From Clostridia bacterium (lineage in GTDB: Bacteria; Bacillota; Clostridia; Oscillospirales; Acutalibacteraceae): a stretch of 40,332 bases of DNA. The stretch is from the NCBI GenBank assembly GCA_900766585.1, contig CAAFVV010000017.1, positions 1 through 40,332 of the forward strand, written 5' to 3'. Numbering within the stretch: the first letter of the stretch is position 1; every line of letters begins with the position of its first letter. The position numbers and the translations under genes are program-made. The notes under the pieces were generated by a model. It had not been told where the DNA came from. It was given only the letters and a program-made list of their open reading frames with translations, and did no database searches. Positions 1-7,311 of this stretch are shown piece after piece.

Positions 1-116
1 GCCGAGCTCGGGGTGCCGTGTTCGCTGTGCCGCTGCTTTGCGTTATCAGGCTGTTTTCTTTTTGCGGTTTTTCATACCGAGTCTGCCTTGGTTAGGTGGT
101 TTTATAATTTTCAGAA

Positions 117-143
117 GTGCCGCCCGCATTACACGGGCGGCAC
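117..143 (-). terminator. Hairpin downstream of the AraC-type regulator
   Basis: A perfect 10-bp stem (GTGCCGCCCG pairing with CGGGCGGCAC) with a 7-nt loop lies just past the stop of the minus-strand regulator gene. On the minus strand it is followed by an A/T-rich run without a clean T tract, so it is a plausible but weak intrinsic terminator. Positions 1-116 show no gene I can support. Confidence 0.5.
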
Positions 144-150
144 GGAGATA

Positions 151-1062
151 TTATTTCTTTTCGATGGGAATCCAAATTTCAATGGTTCTGTCAGTGTATC
201 CGCCAACGATTCCCCAATGATAGACCGCAAGCTCCGGAGCGTTGATCATCTGATATTCTTCATTGGATAACCACTCGGCAGCGATCTGTTTGCGAATATC
301 AAAATATTCCGGAATGGGCATTTTCTGTTTCTCGGTTTCAAAAACAGCATAGGTTCTTTCGGGGATGACGATCTTTTCAAACCGGAATTTTTCCATGAAA
401 TCAATACCCGTAACCTCGCTGTTATACAAGTTGTCAAGCTCATACTTGTCTGCTGTTACAGAGATGTAGAAGTCATAGCCGTTGTCATCCATATGGGTAA
501 GCACACAATACTCGGACAGCTTATCGTTTGCCAGTCCCTTCAGCATCCATTGCTGTGCCCTTGTGGATACAAAGAAATTTTCCTCCTGTTTGTATCTCAG
601 CTCATCGTAGGGCATTCCCTCGAAATGTCTCTTATAACCGAGAAGCGTCATTTGAGGTTTTGTTTCGATTCGATAATGCATGATTGTACCGCCTTCCAAA
701 GAAAATTTCAGTACAAGGCGGGAAAAGGTCTTGAGTTTACTGCCGTTATTGCGAGCCTGCGACGGCAATATACCGTGGAACTTCTGGAATGCCTTGGCAA
801 AGCTGTCCGGACTTTCATAGCCATACTTCAGCGCAACGTCAATGACTTTTGCATCACTTGCGGCAAGCTCTGTACCGGCAAGCGAAAGCCTGCGATTCCG
901 GATATACTCGCCGATGGTGAAACCGCAAAGAATACTGAACACACGTTGAAAGTGATAGCTTGATGAATAGCTTTGTGCTGCGACCTTCTCGTAATCGATC
1001 GTCTCTGTCAAATGGTTCTCGATGTAGTCGATAGCGTTTTGCATTCCGGTTATCCAGTCCAT
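151..1062 (-). CDS. AraC-family transcriptional regulator with GyrI-like effector domain
   Basis: The 303-residue protein begins with an AraC/XylS DNA-binding domain (about residues 1-110, two helix-turn-helix units; the second contains DVALKYGYESPDSFAKAFQK followed by G-hx-PS). It ends with a GyrI-like/BmrR-type small-molecule binding domain (about 128-303, starting MHYRIETKPQMTLLGYKRHF). This two-domain build is typical of regulators that sense hydrophobic compounds and control efflux or stress genes. I chose the ATG at 1062 because AAGGGGGG lies 5 nt upstream; an upstream in-frame ATG at 1095 lacks a ribosome binding site. It is probably monocistronic. The target genes are not evident; the next gene upstream is an EamA transporter on the same strand, so a local link is only a guess. 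Confidence 0.9.
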   Translation of the reverse strand: MDWITGMQNAIDYIENHLTETIDYEKVAAQSYSSSYHFQRVFSILCGFTIGEYIRNRRLSLAGTELAASDAKVIDVALKYGYESPDSFAKAFQKFHGILPSQARNNGSKLKTFSRLVLKFSLEGGTIMHYRIETKPQMTLLGYKRHFEGMPYDELRYKQEENFFVSTRAQQWMLKGLANDKLSEYCVLTHMDDNGYDFYISVTADKYELDNLYNSEVTGIDFMEKFRFEKIVIPERTYAVFETEKQKMPIPEYFDIRKQIAAEWLSNEEYQMINAPELAVYHWGIVGGYTDRTIEIWIPIEKK

Positions 1063-1204
1063 TGTATCCCCCCTTGTCCGTCCATATTCTATCAAAAGGC
1101 GGCTTGCATTACCCGATAATCTGTGCTAACTGCAATCGGGTTTTACCGTACCGATTGTCTCTGCCACATCGTCGGCGGGCAGCCGGTTTGCTGCGTGGGT
1201 CGGG

Positions 1205-2110
1205 TCAGGCGTCATACAGCCCCAAAACGGCGATGCCGGCGACCGTGACGGCAATGGCGGCATAGTGCTTCCACGAGAGCTTTTCCTTCAGGAACAGGCG
1301 GCTCCACAGCACCGACACGGCGCAGTAGGAGGAGATGATCGGGGCGGAGAACATGACGTGCGTCTCGTCCGCCAGCGCATAGATGTAGGCAAACTGTCCC
1401 GCCGTCTCAAAGCAGGCGCCGAGGTATTTCGGACGCTCGCGCCTGGCGATCAGCGGCTCGCCCTTGATCAGCACCACATAGATGAAGCACAGCACGCCGA
1501 CGGCGAAAAATGTCAGCTCATAGGCGACGTTTGCGGAATCCTCATTGAGCTTTTGCAGCACAAGGCTGTCGGCAAACGTGCCGAGCGCGTCTAAGATGCA
1601 GTAGAGGATCGGCAGCAAAATTGCCAGAAACGAGCGGGCATATTTGACGTTGGCAGCCTCCTGACGGCGGGCGCGCAGCTCGTCGTCCTCGCGCATTTCC
1701 ACAACGCCCAGCCCGATCACACCGGCACAGACCAGCGCCACGGCGACGAGCTGCACCGGGTCTGTCCCCTTGAAGCCGACCATGCACAGCGACAGGATCG
1801 CCACGAGCGCGCCGCTCGAGTTGCAGATGGGCGAGGAGACCGACAGCTCTATGTACCGCAGACCGATATAGCCGATCGCCATGGAGAGGATGTACAGCAT
1901 GGACACGGGCAGATAGGTCAGGATCACCGACCAGGAGATGACCGTGCCGCCGATAATTTCAATGAGAGCATGGATGCCCATGACCAGACCGACCGCCATG
2001 ACCATTTTCAGGTGGCCGATGCGGTCGTCGCTGTCCTGGCAGCCGATCTTGGAAAACAGGTCGGAACCGCTCCAGCAGAGCAGGGCGATGAGAGAAAACC
2101 AAAACCACAT
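1205..2110 (-). CDS. EamA/DMT-superfamily membrane transporter
   Basis: This 301-residue protein has about ten hydrophobic segments in two halves, the arrangement of the drug/metabolite transporter superfamily. The second half ends in a typical EamA tail (LFLKEKLSWKHYAAIAVTVA then GIAVLGLYDA). A charged loop around residues 140-158 (EMREDDELRARRQEAANVKY) divides the halves. The substrate cannot be read from sequence. It is the last gene of an operon with the PLP enzyme (21-nt gap) and the AbrB-like gene, so export or import of an amino-acid-related compound is possible but inferred. The spacing from GGAAAGGAT to the ATG is rather long (about 13 nt). Confidence 0.85.
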   Translation of the reverse strand: MWFWFSLIALLCWSGSDLFSKIGCQDSDDRIGHLKMVMAVGLVMGIHALIEIIGGTVISWSVILTYLPVSMLYILSMAIGYIGLRYIELSVSSPICNSSGALVAILSLCMVGFKGTDPVQLVAVALVCAGVIGLGVVEMREDDELRARRQEAANVKYARSFLAILLPILYCILDALGTFADSLVLQKLNEDSANVAYELTFFAVGVLCFIYVVLIKGEPLIARRERPKYLGACFETAGQFAYIYALADETHVMFSAPIISSYCAVSVLWSRLFLKEKLSWKHYAAIAVTVAGIAVLGLYDA

Positions 2111-2131
2111 AACAGCAGCTATCCTTTCCGA

Positions 2132-3412
2132 TTACAGAGTGACAATGCCGGCGTCGGTCAGCTTCTGCAGCGACTGCAGAATACCGAGCTTGGCGTGCGT
2201 CCAGGTGAGGCCGCCCTGAAAATAGACGGCATAGGGCGGGCGGATGGGGCCGTCGGCGCTCAGCTCGATAGAGGAGCCCTGCACAAAAGCGCCCGCCGCC
2301 ATGATGACGGGATCGTCATAGCCGGGCATATCCCACGGCTCGGGCGTCACATAGCTGTCCACCGGCGCAGCGGCCTGGATGCCGCGGCAGAAGGCGAGCA
2401 TCGCCTCCGGCGAGCCGAGCGAGACCGCCTGGATAATGTCATGCCGCGGCTCGCTGCCGTTCGGCACGACCGGAAAGCCCAGCCGTTCATAGATGTTGGC
2501 GGCAAACACCGCGCCCTTGAGCGCACCCGAAACGACAGTCGGGGCGAGAAACAGCCCCTGATAAAACGCGGGGAGGATGCCGAGATTTGCGCCGACCTCC
2601 TGCCCGAGTCCGGGCGCGCTCAGGCGGTAGGCACACCGCTCGATGCAGGCGGCGGTGCCGCAGATGTAGCCGCCGATGGGGGCAAGCCCGCCGCCGGGAT
2701 TTTTGATCAGCGAGCCGACCGTCATATCCGCGCCGACGTCAGACGGCTCCTGCATCTCCACAAATTCCCCGTAGCAGTTGTCCACCATGCACAGCACGTC
2801 CGGACGCAGTCCCTTGATAAACGCGATCAGCTCGCCGATTTGCTCTACCGAGAAGGACGGGCGGGTCTGATAGCCCTTGGAGCGCTGGATCGTGACCAGC
2901 CGCGTGCGGTCGTTCAGCGCGGCGCGGATGCCGTCATAGTCAAAGCTGCCGTCGGGCAGCAGATCGACCTGCCGGTAGCTGACGCCGTATTCCTTCAGCG
3001 AGCAGGGCGATTCGCGGATGCCGATGACCTCCTCGAGCGTGTCATACGGGCGGCCGACCGGAGACAGCAGCTCGTCGCCGGGCCGCAGCTGCGAGGACAG
3101 CGCGACCGCGAGCGCGTGGGTGCCGCAGGTGATCTGCGGGCGCACCAGCGCCGCCTCGGTGTGAAAGCAGTCGGCATAGACCTTTTCGAGCACCTCGCGC
3201 CCCATGTCGTCATAGCCGTAGCCTGTCGTTGCGGCGAAGCAGCCCGCGCTGACGCGGTTTTTCTGCATGGCGTACAGCACCTTCGCCTGATTGTATTCCG
3301 CTGTCTCGTCAATGGCGGCAAACCGCTCCTTGAGCGAGGACAGCACCTCCTCGCCGAACGCCAGCACCTTGTCCGACAGTCCGAGCCTTTCATACATCTC
3401 CCATTTATTCAT
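2132..3412 (-). CDS. Methionine gamma-lyase family (aluminium resistance) PLP enzyme
   Basis: This 426-residue protein matches the PLP-dependent fold-type I family annotated as methionine gamma-lyase family or aluminium resistance protein (PF06838). Visible landmarks are the PLP-phosphate loop region (PQITCGTHALAVALSSQLRP), an aspartate in VDNCYGEFVE, and the likely Schiff-base lysine in GSLIKNPGGGLAPIGGYICG. The true reaction of this family is poorly established; a C-S lyase or related amino-acid chemistry is the family expectation. The start at 3412 is preferred: AGGGAGG abuts an upstream ATG at 3421, which cannot be used at zero spacing, but lies 9 nt from the ATG at 3412. This start overlaps the stop of the AbrB-like gene by 8 nt, implying translational coupling. 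Confidence 0.88.
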   Translation of the reverse strand: MNKWEMYERLGLSDKVLAFGEEVLSSLKERFAAIDETAEYNQAKVLYAMQKNRVSAGCFAATTGYGYDDMGREVLEKVYADCFHTEAALVRPQITCGTHALAVALSSQLRPGDELLSPVGRPYDTLEEVIGIRESPCSLKEYGVSYRQVDLLPDGSFDYDGIRAALNDRTRLVTIQRSKGYQTRPSFSVEQIGELIAFIKGLRPDVLCMVDNCYGEFVEMQEPSDVGADMTVGSLIKNPGGGLAPIGGYICGTAACIERCAYRLSAPGLGQEVGANLGILPAFYQGLFLAPTVVSGALKGAVFAANIYERLGFPVVPNGSEPRHDIIQAVSLGSPEAMLAFCRGIQAAAPVDSYVTPEPWDMPGYDDPVIMAAGAFVQGSSIELSADGPIRPPYAVYFQGGLTWTHAKLGILQSLQKLTDAGIVTL

Positions 3413-3677
3413 CGGTCGCATCCTCCCTGTGATCTTCTGCGGTTTCTCCCGACCAGCTGTTCAGTATTTTCAGCGCCACGCCGTTGAGCACGTCCGGGCG
3501 GGTGATGAGTATGCCGTTTTGCTCGTCGCCGAGTAAAAGCAGCGTATCGCCGGGGTGAATGTCAAACAGTGCGCGCGCCTCCTTCGGGATCACAATCTGT
3601 CCCTTTTCGCCGACACGGGCGGTGCCGAACAGGTGCTTGCCGCCCGGCAGCCCCAAAACATGCTTTCCTCCTGCCAT
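3405..3677 (-). CDS. AbrB/SpoVT-like DNA-binding protein
   Basis: This 90-residue protein has a swapped-hairpin AbrB domain in the middle (about residues 18-55: ARVGEKGQIVIPKEARALFD followed by IHPGDTLLLLGDE). The C-terminal tail is short, charged and divergent. Proteins of this type bind DNA as dimers or tetramers and are transition-state regulators or antitoxin-like repressors; no toxin gene is adjacent. It is the first gene of a minus-strand operon with the PLP enzyme and EamA transporter, so it may control them or itself. The start is supported by GGAGGAGG 6-7 nt upstream. It is divergent from lexA across a 212-bp intergenic region. Confidence 0.85.
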   Translation of the reverse strand: MAGGKHVLGLPGGKHLFGTARVGEKGQIVIPKEARALFDIHPGDTLLLLGDEQNGILITRPDVLNGVALKILNSWSGETAEDHREDATDE

Positions 3678-3727
3678 AGCGTCCTCCTCCGGTTCATACT
3701 TTTCCTACTTGTATAACACGATTGCCC

Positions 3728-3756
3728 AGTATACCATGCACTTTTGCTGTTGTCAA
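3728..3756 (-). promoter_or_regulatory. Sigma-A promoter of the AbrB-like operon
   Basis: On the minus strand TTGACA (3756-3751) and TATACT (3733-3728) are separated by 17 nt, with TGG just before the -10. This is a near-perfect vegetative promoter, about 50 bp upstream of the AbrB-like start codon. Confidence 0.85.
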
Positions 3757-3795
3757 GCCCGCCCGGCAGCCGCACAAAAAAATTTCGGTAAAACA

Positions 3796-3809
3796 CAAAC
3801 AAATGTTTG
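3796..3809 (+). promoter_or_regulatory. Putative LexA operator 1 (variant SOS box)
   Basis: CAAACAAATGTTTG is a dyad with the AAAC-N4-GTTT spacing of the firmicute SOS box (consensus CGAACRNRYGTTYC) but with A in place of the first G. It overlaps the -35 of the lexA promoter. Binding by LexA is inferred from position and from the second copy at 3841. Confidence 0.65.
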
Positions 3810-3835
3810 CATTTTACCGAAAGATGTGCTATACT
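3807..3835 (+). promoter_or_regulatory. lexA promoter
   Basis: TTGCAT (3807-3812), a 17-nt spacer and TATACT (3830-3835) form a sigma-A promoter about 55 bp upstream of the lexA start. Its -35 and its predicted transcription start are each covered by one copy of the CAAACAAATGTTTG-type palindrome. Confidence 0.75.
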
Positions 3836-3840
3836 GAGAA

Positions 3841-3853
3841 AAACAAATGTTTG
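3841..3853 (+). promoter_or_regulatory. Putative LexA operator 2 (variant SOS box)
   Basis: AAACAAATGTTTG repeats the core of operator 1; the two copies share the 14-mer AAACAAATGTTTGC and start 44 bp apart, close to four helical turns. This copy lies over the predicted transcription start, the classic place for repression. Confidence 0.65.
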
Positions 3854-3889
3854 CTTGCGGGTTATGAAGGGGAAAGGAGCGATCGGGGT

Positions 3890-4477
3890 ATGAAACCGTT
3901 GAACGAAAAACAGCAGAAGGTGTTGGAATTTCTGCGTGAGCGTGCCGGGGACGGTGTGCCGCCCAGTGTGCGGGAAATCTGCGCGGCGGCGGGCATTCGT
4001 TCCACCTCCACGGTGCATGCGTACTTAAAGGTTCTGGAGGAGGGCGGCTATATTTCGCGCCAGAGCGGACTCAACCGCGCTATCCGCCTGCCCGGCGAGA
4101 CGGTGGCGCGTGTGCCGCTGCTCGGTCATGTGACCGCGGGACTGCCGATTCTGGCGGTGGAAGAGGTCGAGGACTATGTGCCGTATTCCGGCGGACGCTA
4201 TGACCCGCGGGAGCTGTTTGCGCTGCGCGTGTACGGCACGAGTATGATCAACGCGGGCATCATGAACGGCGATGTCGTGATCGTCCACCGCACGCCTGCG
4301 GCGGAAAACGGCGATATTGTGGTGGCACTGATCGGCGACGAGGCGACGGTGAAGCGCTTTTTCGCCGAAAACGGGCACATTCGGCTCCAGCCGGAGAACG
4401 ACGAATACGAGCCGATCATCGTGAAGGAGTGTACCGTGCTTGGTAGGGTGATTTCCCTTGTGCGGTATTTCGGGTGA
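3890..4477 (+). CDS. lexA: LexA SOS repressor
   Basis: This 195-residue protein has the LexA architecture: an N-terminal winged helix (about 1-65, containing PPSVREICAAAGIRSTSTVH), then the self-cleavage domain. The Ala-Gly scissile bond lies in HVTAGLPI, the catalytic serine in YGTSMINAGI (usually GDSM; here GTSM) and the catalytic lysine in ATVKRFF. LexA represses DNA-damage genes and is cleaved when RecA filaments form. I placed the start at ATG 3890 because MKPLNEKQQKVLEFL is the family N-terminus; the upstream open frame is promoter and leader. Autoregulation is likely from two palindromes on the promoter. No other SOS gene is seen in the window. Confidence 0.95.
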   Translation: MKPLNEKQQKVLEFLRERAGDGVPPSVREICAAAGIRSTSTVHAYLKVLEEGGYISRQSGLNRAIRLPGETVARVPLLGHVTAGLPILAVEEVEDYVPYSGGRYDPRELFALRVYGTSMINAGIMNGDVVIVHRTPAAENGDIVVALIGDEATVKRFFAENGHIRLQPENDEYEPIIVKECTVLGRVISLVRYFG

Positions 4478-4483
4478 AGAACA

Positions 4484-4507
4484 GCGGGGCGGCTTTTGCC
4501 GCCCTGC
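4484..4507 (+). terminator. Hairpin after lexA
   Basis: GCGGGGCGGC pairs with GCCGCCCTGC (one G-U pair) around a TTTT loop, 7 nt after the lexA stop. There is no T tract afterwards, so it is a weak or RNA-stabilising structure rather than a clear intrinsic terminator. Confidence 0.45.
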
Positions 4508-4595
4508 GCTTCTGTACTCTATACCATATATAGATATATCTCGCCGCGGATTCATCCGGTCAGTGAAAAAAACAGGATTTTTTTGCAAATAGGGC

Positions 4596-4624
4596 TTGAC
4601 CTGTTGCCCGATCTATGGTATAGT
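4596..4624 (+). promoter_or_regulatory. Promoter of the rpmG-secE-nusG-rplK-rplA operon
   Basis: TTGACC (4596-4601), a 17-nt spacer and TATAGT (4619-4624), with TGG before the -10, make a strong sigma-A promoter about 100 bp upstream of rpmG. No other convincing promoter is visible before rplJ, so it probably drives all five genes. Confidence 0.85.
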
Positions 4625-4729
4625 AAGAATACCTCAAAAGGGGGTTATTTTTTTGCGCTCTTTTTTGTGCGCAGATGCCTGCCTGCTGAGGGAGGCTTTT
4701 CAAATTTCCGACAATCGGGAGGTGCCGTT

Positions 4730-4879
4730 ATGAGAGTCAAAATTACCCTGGCCTGCACGGAATGCAAGCAACGCAACTACAACACCATGAAGAACAAGAA
4801 GAACGACCCGGACAGACTGGAAATGAACAAGTATTGCCGGTTCTGTCGCAAACACACTCTCCACAGAGAGACGAAGTAA
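4730..4879 (+). CDS. rpmG: 50S ribosomal protein L33
   Basis: This 49-residue protein is a complete L33 of the 50S subunit (MRVKITLACTECKQRNYNT near the start, HTLHRETK at the end). Both cysteine pairs (CTEC near residue 9 and CRFC near residue 37) are present, so it is the zinc-binding C+ form; the zinc-free paralogue is not in the window. GGGAGG precedes the ATG. Its place directly before secE and nusG is the usual firmicute order. The annotated open frame extends upstream, but the L33 homology begins here. Confidence 0.95.
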   Translation: MRVKITLACTECKQRNYNTMKNKKNDPDRLEMNKYCRFCRKHTLHRETK

Positions 4880-4897
4880 GCGAGAGGAGAAAAGGGA

Positions 4898-5338
4898 ATG
4901 ATCCTGGGAGGAATTATCCTGATGATCGCCGGTGCGGTCGTCGCCCTACTGGCCTTTCTGAACAACACCGATATGTTCTCCGCCATGGGGAAATACGGCT
5001 TTGGAGGATGGGTCGCCCGGTTCTTTGATCTGCAGTACCTGACCTTTCAGAAGGTTCTTTTTTACCTTGCTGTCCTGGCGATTATCGTTGGTCTGATCCT
5101 CTGGCTGGTCGGTCGGAGCAAGGCCAAAAAGGGCAATTATCAGGATGAAAAAGCGGAGAAGGCGGGAAAATATTTCCGCGGACTCGTCAGCGAGGCGAAA
5201 AAGGTCGTGTGGCCGGATCGCAAGACCGTGGTGCGCAACACGCTTGTGACTATCGCCGTTTGCGCAATACTGGGGCTGCTGATCTGGCTGGTGGATATCG
5301 GCCTTTCCAAGCTGATCCAGCTCGTGCTGTCCCTGTGA
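4898..5338 (+). CDS. secE: Preprotein translocase subunit SecE, N-terminally extended
   Basis: The last 55-60 residues (FRGLVSEAKKVVWPDRKTVV plus one membrane helix) are a canonical SecE, which clamps SecY in the SecYEG channel. Firmicute SecE is usually about 60-75 residues with one helix; here the protein is 146 residues, with two extra predicted membrane helices (about 2-21 and 52-71) and a charged linker (about 72-90). That gives three helices, as in E. coli SecE, though the added helices show no recognisable family. The ATG at 4898 is preceded by GAGGAGAAAAGGG. I see no internal start with a good ribosome binding site that would yield the short form. It is co-transcribed with rpmG and nusG. 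Confidence 0.9.
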   Translation: MILGGIILMIAGAVVALLAFLNNTDMFSAMGKYGFGGWVARFFDLQYLTFQKVLFYLAVLAIIVGLILWLVGRSKAKKGNYQDEKAEKAGKYFRGLVSEAKKVVWPDRKTVVRNTLVTIAVCAILGLLIWLVDIGLSKLIQLVLSL

Positions 5339-5363
5339 CGGCAGAGAAAAAGGAGGTCAGACG

Positions 5364-5885
5364 ATGGCGGAGCATGCCCACTGGTATGTGGTGCATACCT
5401 ATTCCGGCTACGAGAATAAGGTAGCCACTAATTTGGAGAAGATTGTCGAGAACCGTCACCTGCATGATTGGATTCAGGAGATCCGCGTGCCGACAGAGAC
5501 CGTCACTGAGCTGAAGGACGGGAAAAAGCACGAGGTGGAGCGCAAAATCTACCCGAGTTACGTCTTTGTTAAGATGGTGATGACCGATGACTCCTGGTTC
5601 GTGGTGCGCAATACGCGCGGCTGTACCGGATTCGTCGGACCCGGAGGCAAGCCGCTCCCTCTGCCGGAGGAAGAGGTGCTCGCGATGGGTATCGAAAAAC
5701 GGCAGATCGAGATCAACTACGAGGTGGGAGACGCCGTCACGATCATCGACGGGCCGCTCGAGAATTTCTCGGGCGTGGTGGACGAGATCGACACGGAGAA
5801 AAACAAGGTGCGCCTGACGATTTCCATGTTCGGCCGCGAAACGCCGGTCGAGCTGGAGCTGGATCAGGTCGCCCGCATGGACTGA
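5364..5885 (+). CDS. nusG: Transcription termination/antitermination factor NusG
   Basis: This 173-residue protein has the NGN domain (about 1-110: HWYVVHTYSGYENKVATNLE, IYPSYVFVKMVM, VRNTRGCTGFVG) and the C-terminal KOW domain (about 120-173: VGDAVTIIDGPLENFSGVVD). NusG binds RNA polymerase and modulates pausing and termination, and couples transcription to translation. Length and motifs are standard. The ribosome binding site AAGGAGGTC lies 7 nt before the ATG. It sits 25 nt after secE and is followed by the rplK leader. Confidence 0.97.
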   Translation: MAEHAHWYVVHTYSGYENKVATNLEKIVENRHLHDWIQEIRVPTETVTELKDGKKHEVERKIYPSYVFVKMVMTDDSWFVVRNTRGCTGFVGPGGKPLPLPEEEVLAMGIEKRQIEINYEVGDAVTIIDGPLENFSGVVDEIDTEKNKVRLTISMFGRETPVELELDQVARMD

Positions 5886-5956
5886 TGTCCGAAAAACGCA
5901 TAACCCGGAGGGCGCGGGGCTGTGCCCTCACCTGTGTGCCGGACACGCTTCCGGCT

Positions 5957-6003
5957 GTGGGAGGCGTCTGCCGCGTACAGCGGGCGGATGCCGCCGTTAC
6001 CAC
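5957..6003 (+). promoter_or_regulatory. rplK leader resembling the L1 site of 23S rRNA
   Basis: The nusG-rplK gap contains GTGGGAGG (5957-5964) and CCGTTACCAC (5994-6003), whose GTGG and CCAC ends can pair. An inner stem pairs GCGTCTGCC with GGCGGATGC. The layout resembles the L1-binding stalk of 23S rRNA (GGUGGGAG...AUACCAC) and known L1-controlled leaders. Translational repression by free L1 is therefore likely but not shown here. Confidence 0.6.
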
Positions 6004-6023
6004 GAATTTTGGAGGTGCTGAAA

Positions 6024-6449
6024 ATGGCTCAAAAAGTTACAGGCTATATCAAACTGCAAATCCCCGCCGGCAAAGCGACGCCGGCTCCCCCGGTTGGTCC
6101 GGCTCTGGGTCAGCACGGTGTGAACATCATGGCGTTCACGAAGGAGTTCAACGAGCGTACCAAAAACGATGTTGGTCTGATCATCCCGGTCGTTATCACC
6201 GTGTATGCGGATCGCTCCTTTACGTTTATTACCAAGACCCCCCCTGCGGCTGTCCTGATCAAAAAGGCCTGCGGGATCGAGACGGCTTCCGGTACTCCGA
6301 ACAAGAAGAAGGTTGCCAAGATCACGTCTGAGCAGGTGCGCAAGATCGCCGAGACCAAAATGCCCGACCTGAATGCGGCAAGCGTTGAGGCGGCGATGAG
6401 CATGGTCGCCGGCACGGCGCGCAGCATGGGCATCGAGGTCGTCGACTAA
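6024..6449 (+). CDS. rplK: 50S ribosomal protein L11
   Basis: This 141-residue protein is a full-length L11: an N-terminal domain with GYIKLQIPAGKATPAPPVGP then ALGQHGVNIMAFTKEFN, and a C-terminal rRNA-binding domain with KITSEQVRKIAETKMPDLNA and GTARSMGI. L11 forms the GTPase-associated centre with L10/L12. The ATG at 6024 follows GGAGGT by 9 nt and starts the conserved MAQKVTGYIK; the frame is open further upstream, but that region is the regulatory leader. It is fourth in the rpmG operon and is followed by rplA after a 119-nt leader. Confidence 0.97.
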   Translation: MAQKVTGYIKLQIPAGKATPAPPVGPALGQHGVNIMAFTKEFNERTKNDVGLIIPVVITVYADRSFTFITKTPPAAVLIKKACGIETASGTPNKKKVAKITSEQVRKIAETKMPDLNAASVEAAMSMVAGTARSMGIEVVD

Positions 6450-6482
6450 AACCTGACGGGGTCGCTTTTTGCGGCTCTTTGC

Positions 6483-6525
6483 GGGTGGGAGGAACCACGA
6501 TATTCCGATTTGACCACTCATACCC
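6483..6525 (+). promoter_or_regulatory. rplA leader with a second L1-site-like motif
   Basis: GGGTGGGAGG (6483-6492) is followed by CCAC (6514-6517) and ACCC (6522-6525), which can pair with GTGG and GGGT. It echoes the element upstream of rplK and the L1 stalk of 23S rRNA. It is probably a second autogenous control site directly before the L1 gene. Confidence 0.5.
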
Positions 6526-6568
6526 TGCCGGTTGAACGGCATGAGGTAGCCAACAGGAGGAAAAGTCA

Positions 6569-7261
6569 ATGAAACATGGTAAAAAATATGTCGACAGCGC
6601 CAAGCTGATCGACCGCAATACGCTGTATGAAGTCAACGACGCGCTGGATCTGGTCGTCAAGACCGGCAAGGCGAAGTTTGACGAGACCGTTGAAGTGCAC
6701 ATCAAGCTGGGCGTTGACAGCCGTCATGCCGATCAGCAGGTGCGCGGCGCGGTCGTGCTGCCGAACGGTACCGGTAAATCCGTCCGCGTGCTCGTTTTCG
6801 CCAAGGGCGATAAGGCGCAGGCGGCGCAGGATGCCGGAGCCGAGTTTGTCGGCGCCGAGGATATAGTTGCCAAGATCCAGAGCGGCTGGATGGATTTCGA
6901 TGTCGTGATCGCGAGCCCCGATATGATGGGTCTCGTCGGCCGTCTCGGTAAGGTTCTCGGTCCCCGCGGTCTGATGCCGAACCCCAAGGCCGGCACCGTG
7001 ACGCCGGATGTCGCGAAGGCTGTGTCCGAAGCTAAAGCCGGTAAGATCGAGTACCGTCTCGATAAGACCAACATCATCCACTGCCCGATCGGCAAGGTGT
7101 CCTTCGGCGCGGAGAAGCTGGGCGAGAACTTCAACACGCTGCTTGGCGCTATCAACCGCGCAAAGCCGGCGGCTGCAAAGGGACAGTATATCCGTTCCTG
7201 CGTTGTGGTGTCCACCATGGGTCCCGGCGTGAAGATCAACCCTGCCAAGGTCACGGCATAA
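6569..7261 (+). CDS. rplA: 50S ribosomal protein L1
   Basis: This 230-residue protein is a complete L1 with the signature VGRLGKVLGPRGLMPNPKAG (central domain) and the C-terminal FNTLLGAINRAKPAAAKGQY region. L1 binds the mobile L1 stalk of 23S rRNA, assists E-site tRNA release and represses its own mRNA. ACAGGAGG precedes the ATG. It is the last gene of the rpmG operon; a new promoter for rplJ begins 16 nt after its stop, and no terminator is evident between them. Confidence 0.97.
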   Translation: MKHGKKYVDSAKLIDRNTLYEVNDALDLVVKTGKAKFDETVEVHIKLGVDSRHADQQVRGAVVLPNGTGKSVRVLVFAKGDKAQAAQDAGAEFVGAEDIVAKIQSGWMDFDVVIASPDMMGLVGRLGKVLGPRGLMPNPKAGTVTPDVAKAVSEAKAGKIEYRLDKTNIIHCPIGKVSFGAEKLGENFNTLLGAINRAKPAAAKGQYIRSCVVVSTMGPGVKINPAKVTA

Positions 7262-7276
7262 TTTTTGCAAAAACAC

Positions 7277-7305
7277 TTGCTTTTTTGCGAGAAACCGTGT
7301 ATACT
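7277..7305 (+). promoter_or_regulatory. rplJ-rplL promoter
   Basis: TTGCTT (7277-7282), a 17-nt spacer and TATACT (7300-7305) lie directly upstream of the L10 leader, so rplJL can be expressed apart from rplKA. Confidence 0.8.
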
Positions 7306-7311
7306 TGCTTA

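Noticed and set aside
1063..1204. Possible terminator (CCCGAT...ATCGGG) or promoter between the EamA and AraC-type genes
   Set aside because: The stem is short with a long loop and the T run is on the wrong strand for the minus-strand genes; no good -35/-10 pair for the regulator gene was found.
1970..3487. 505-residue plus-strand open frame
   Set aside because: It is the antisense shadow of the PLP-enzyme gene: Arg/Ala/His-rich composition, no ribosome binding site, no family likeness.
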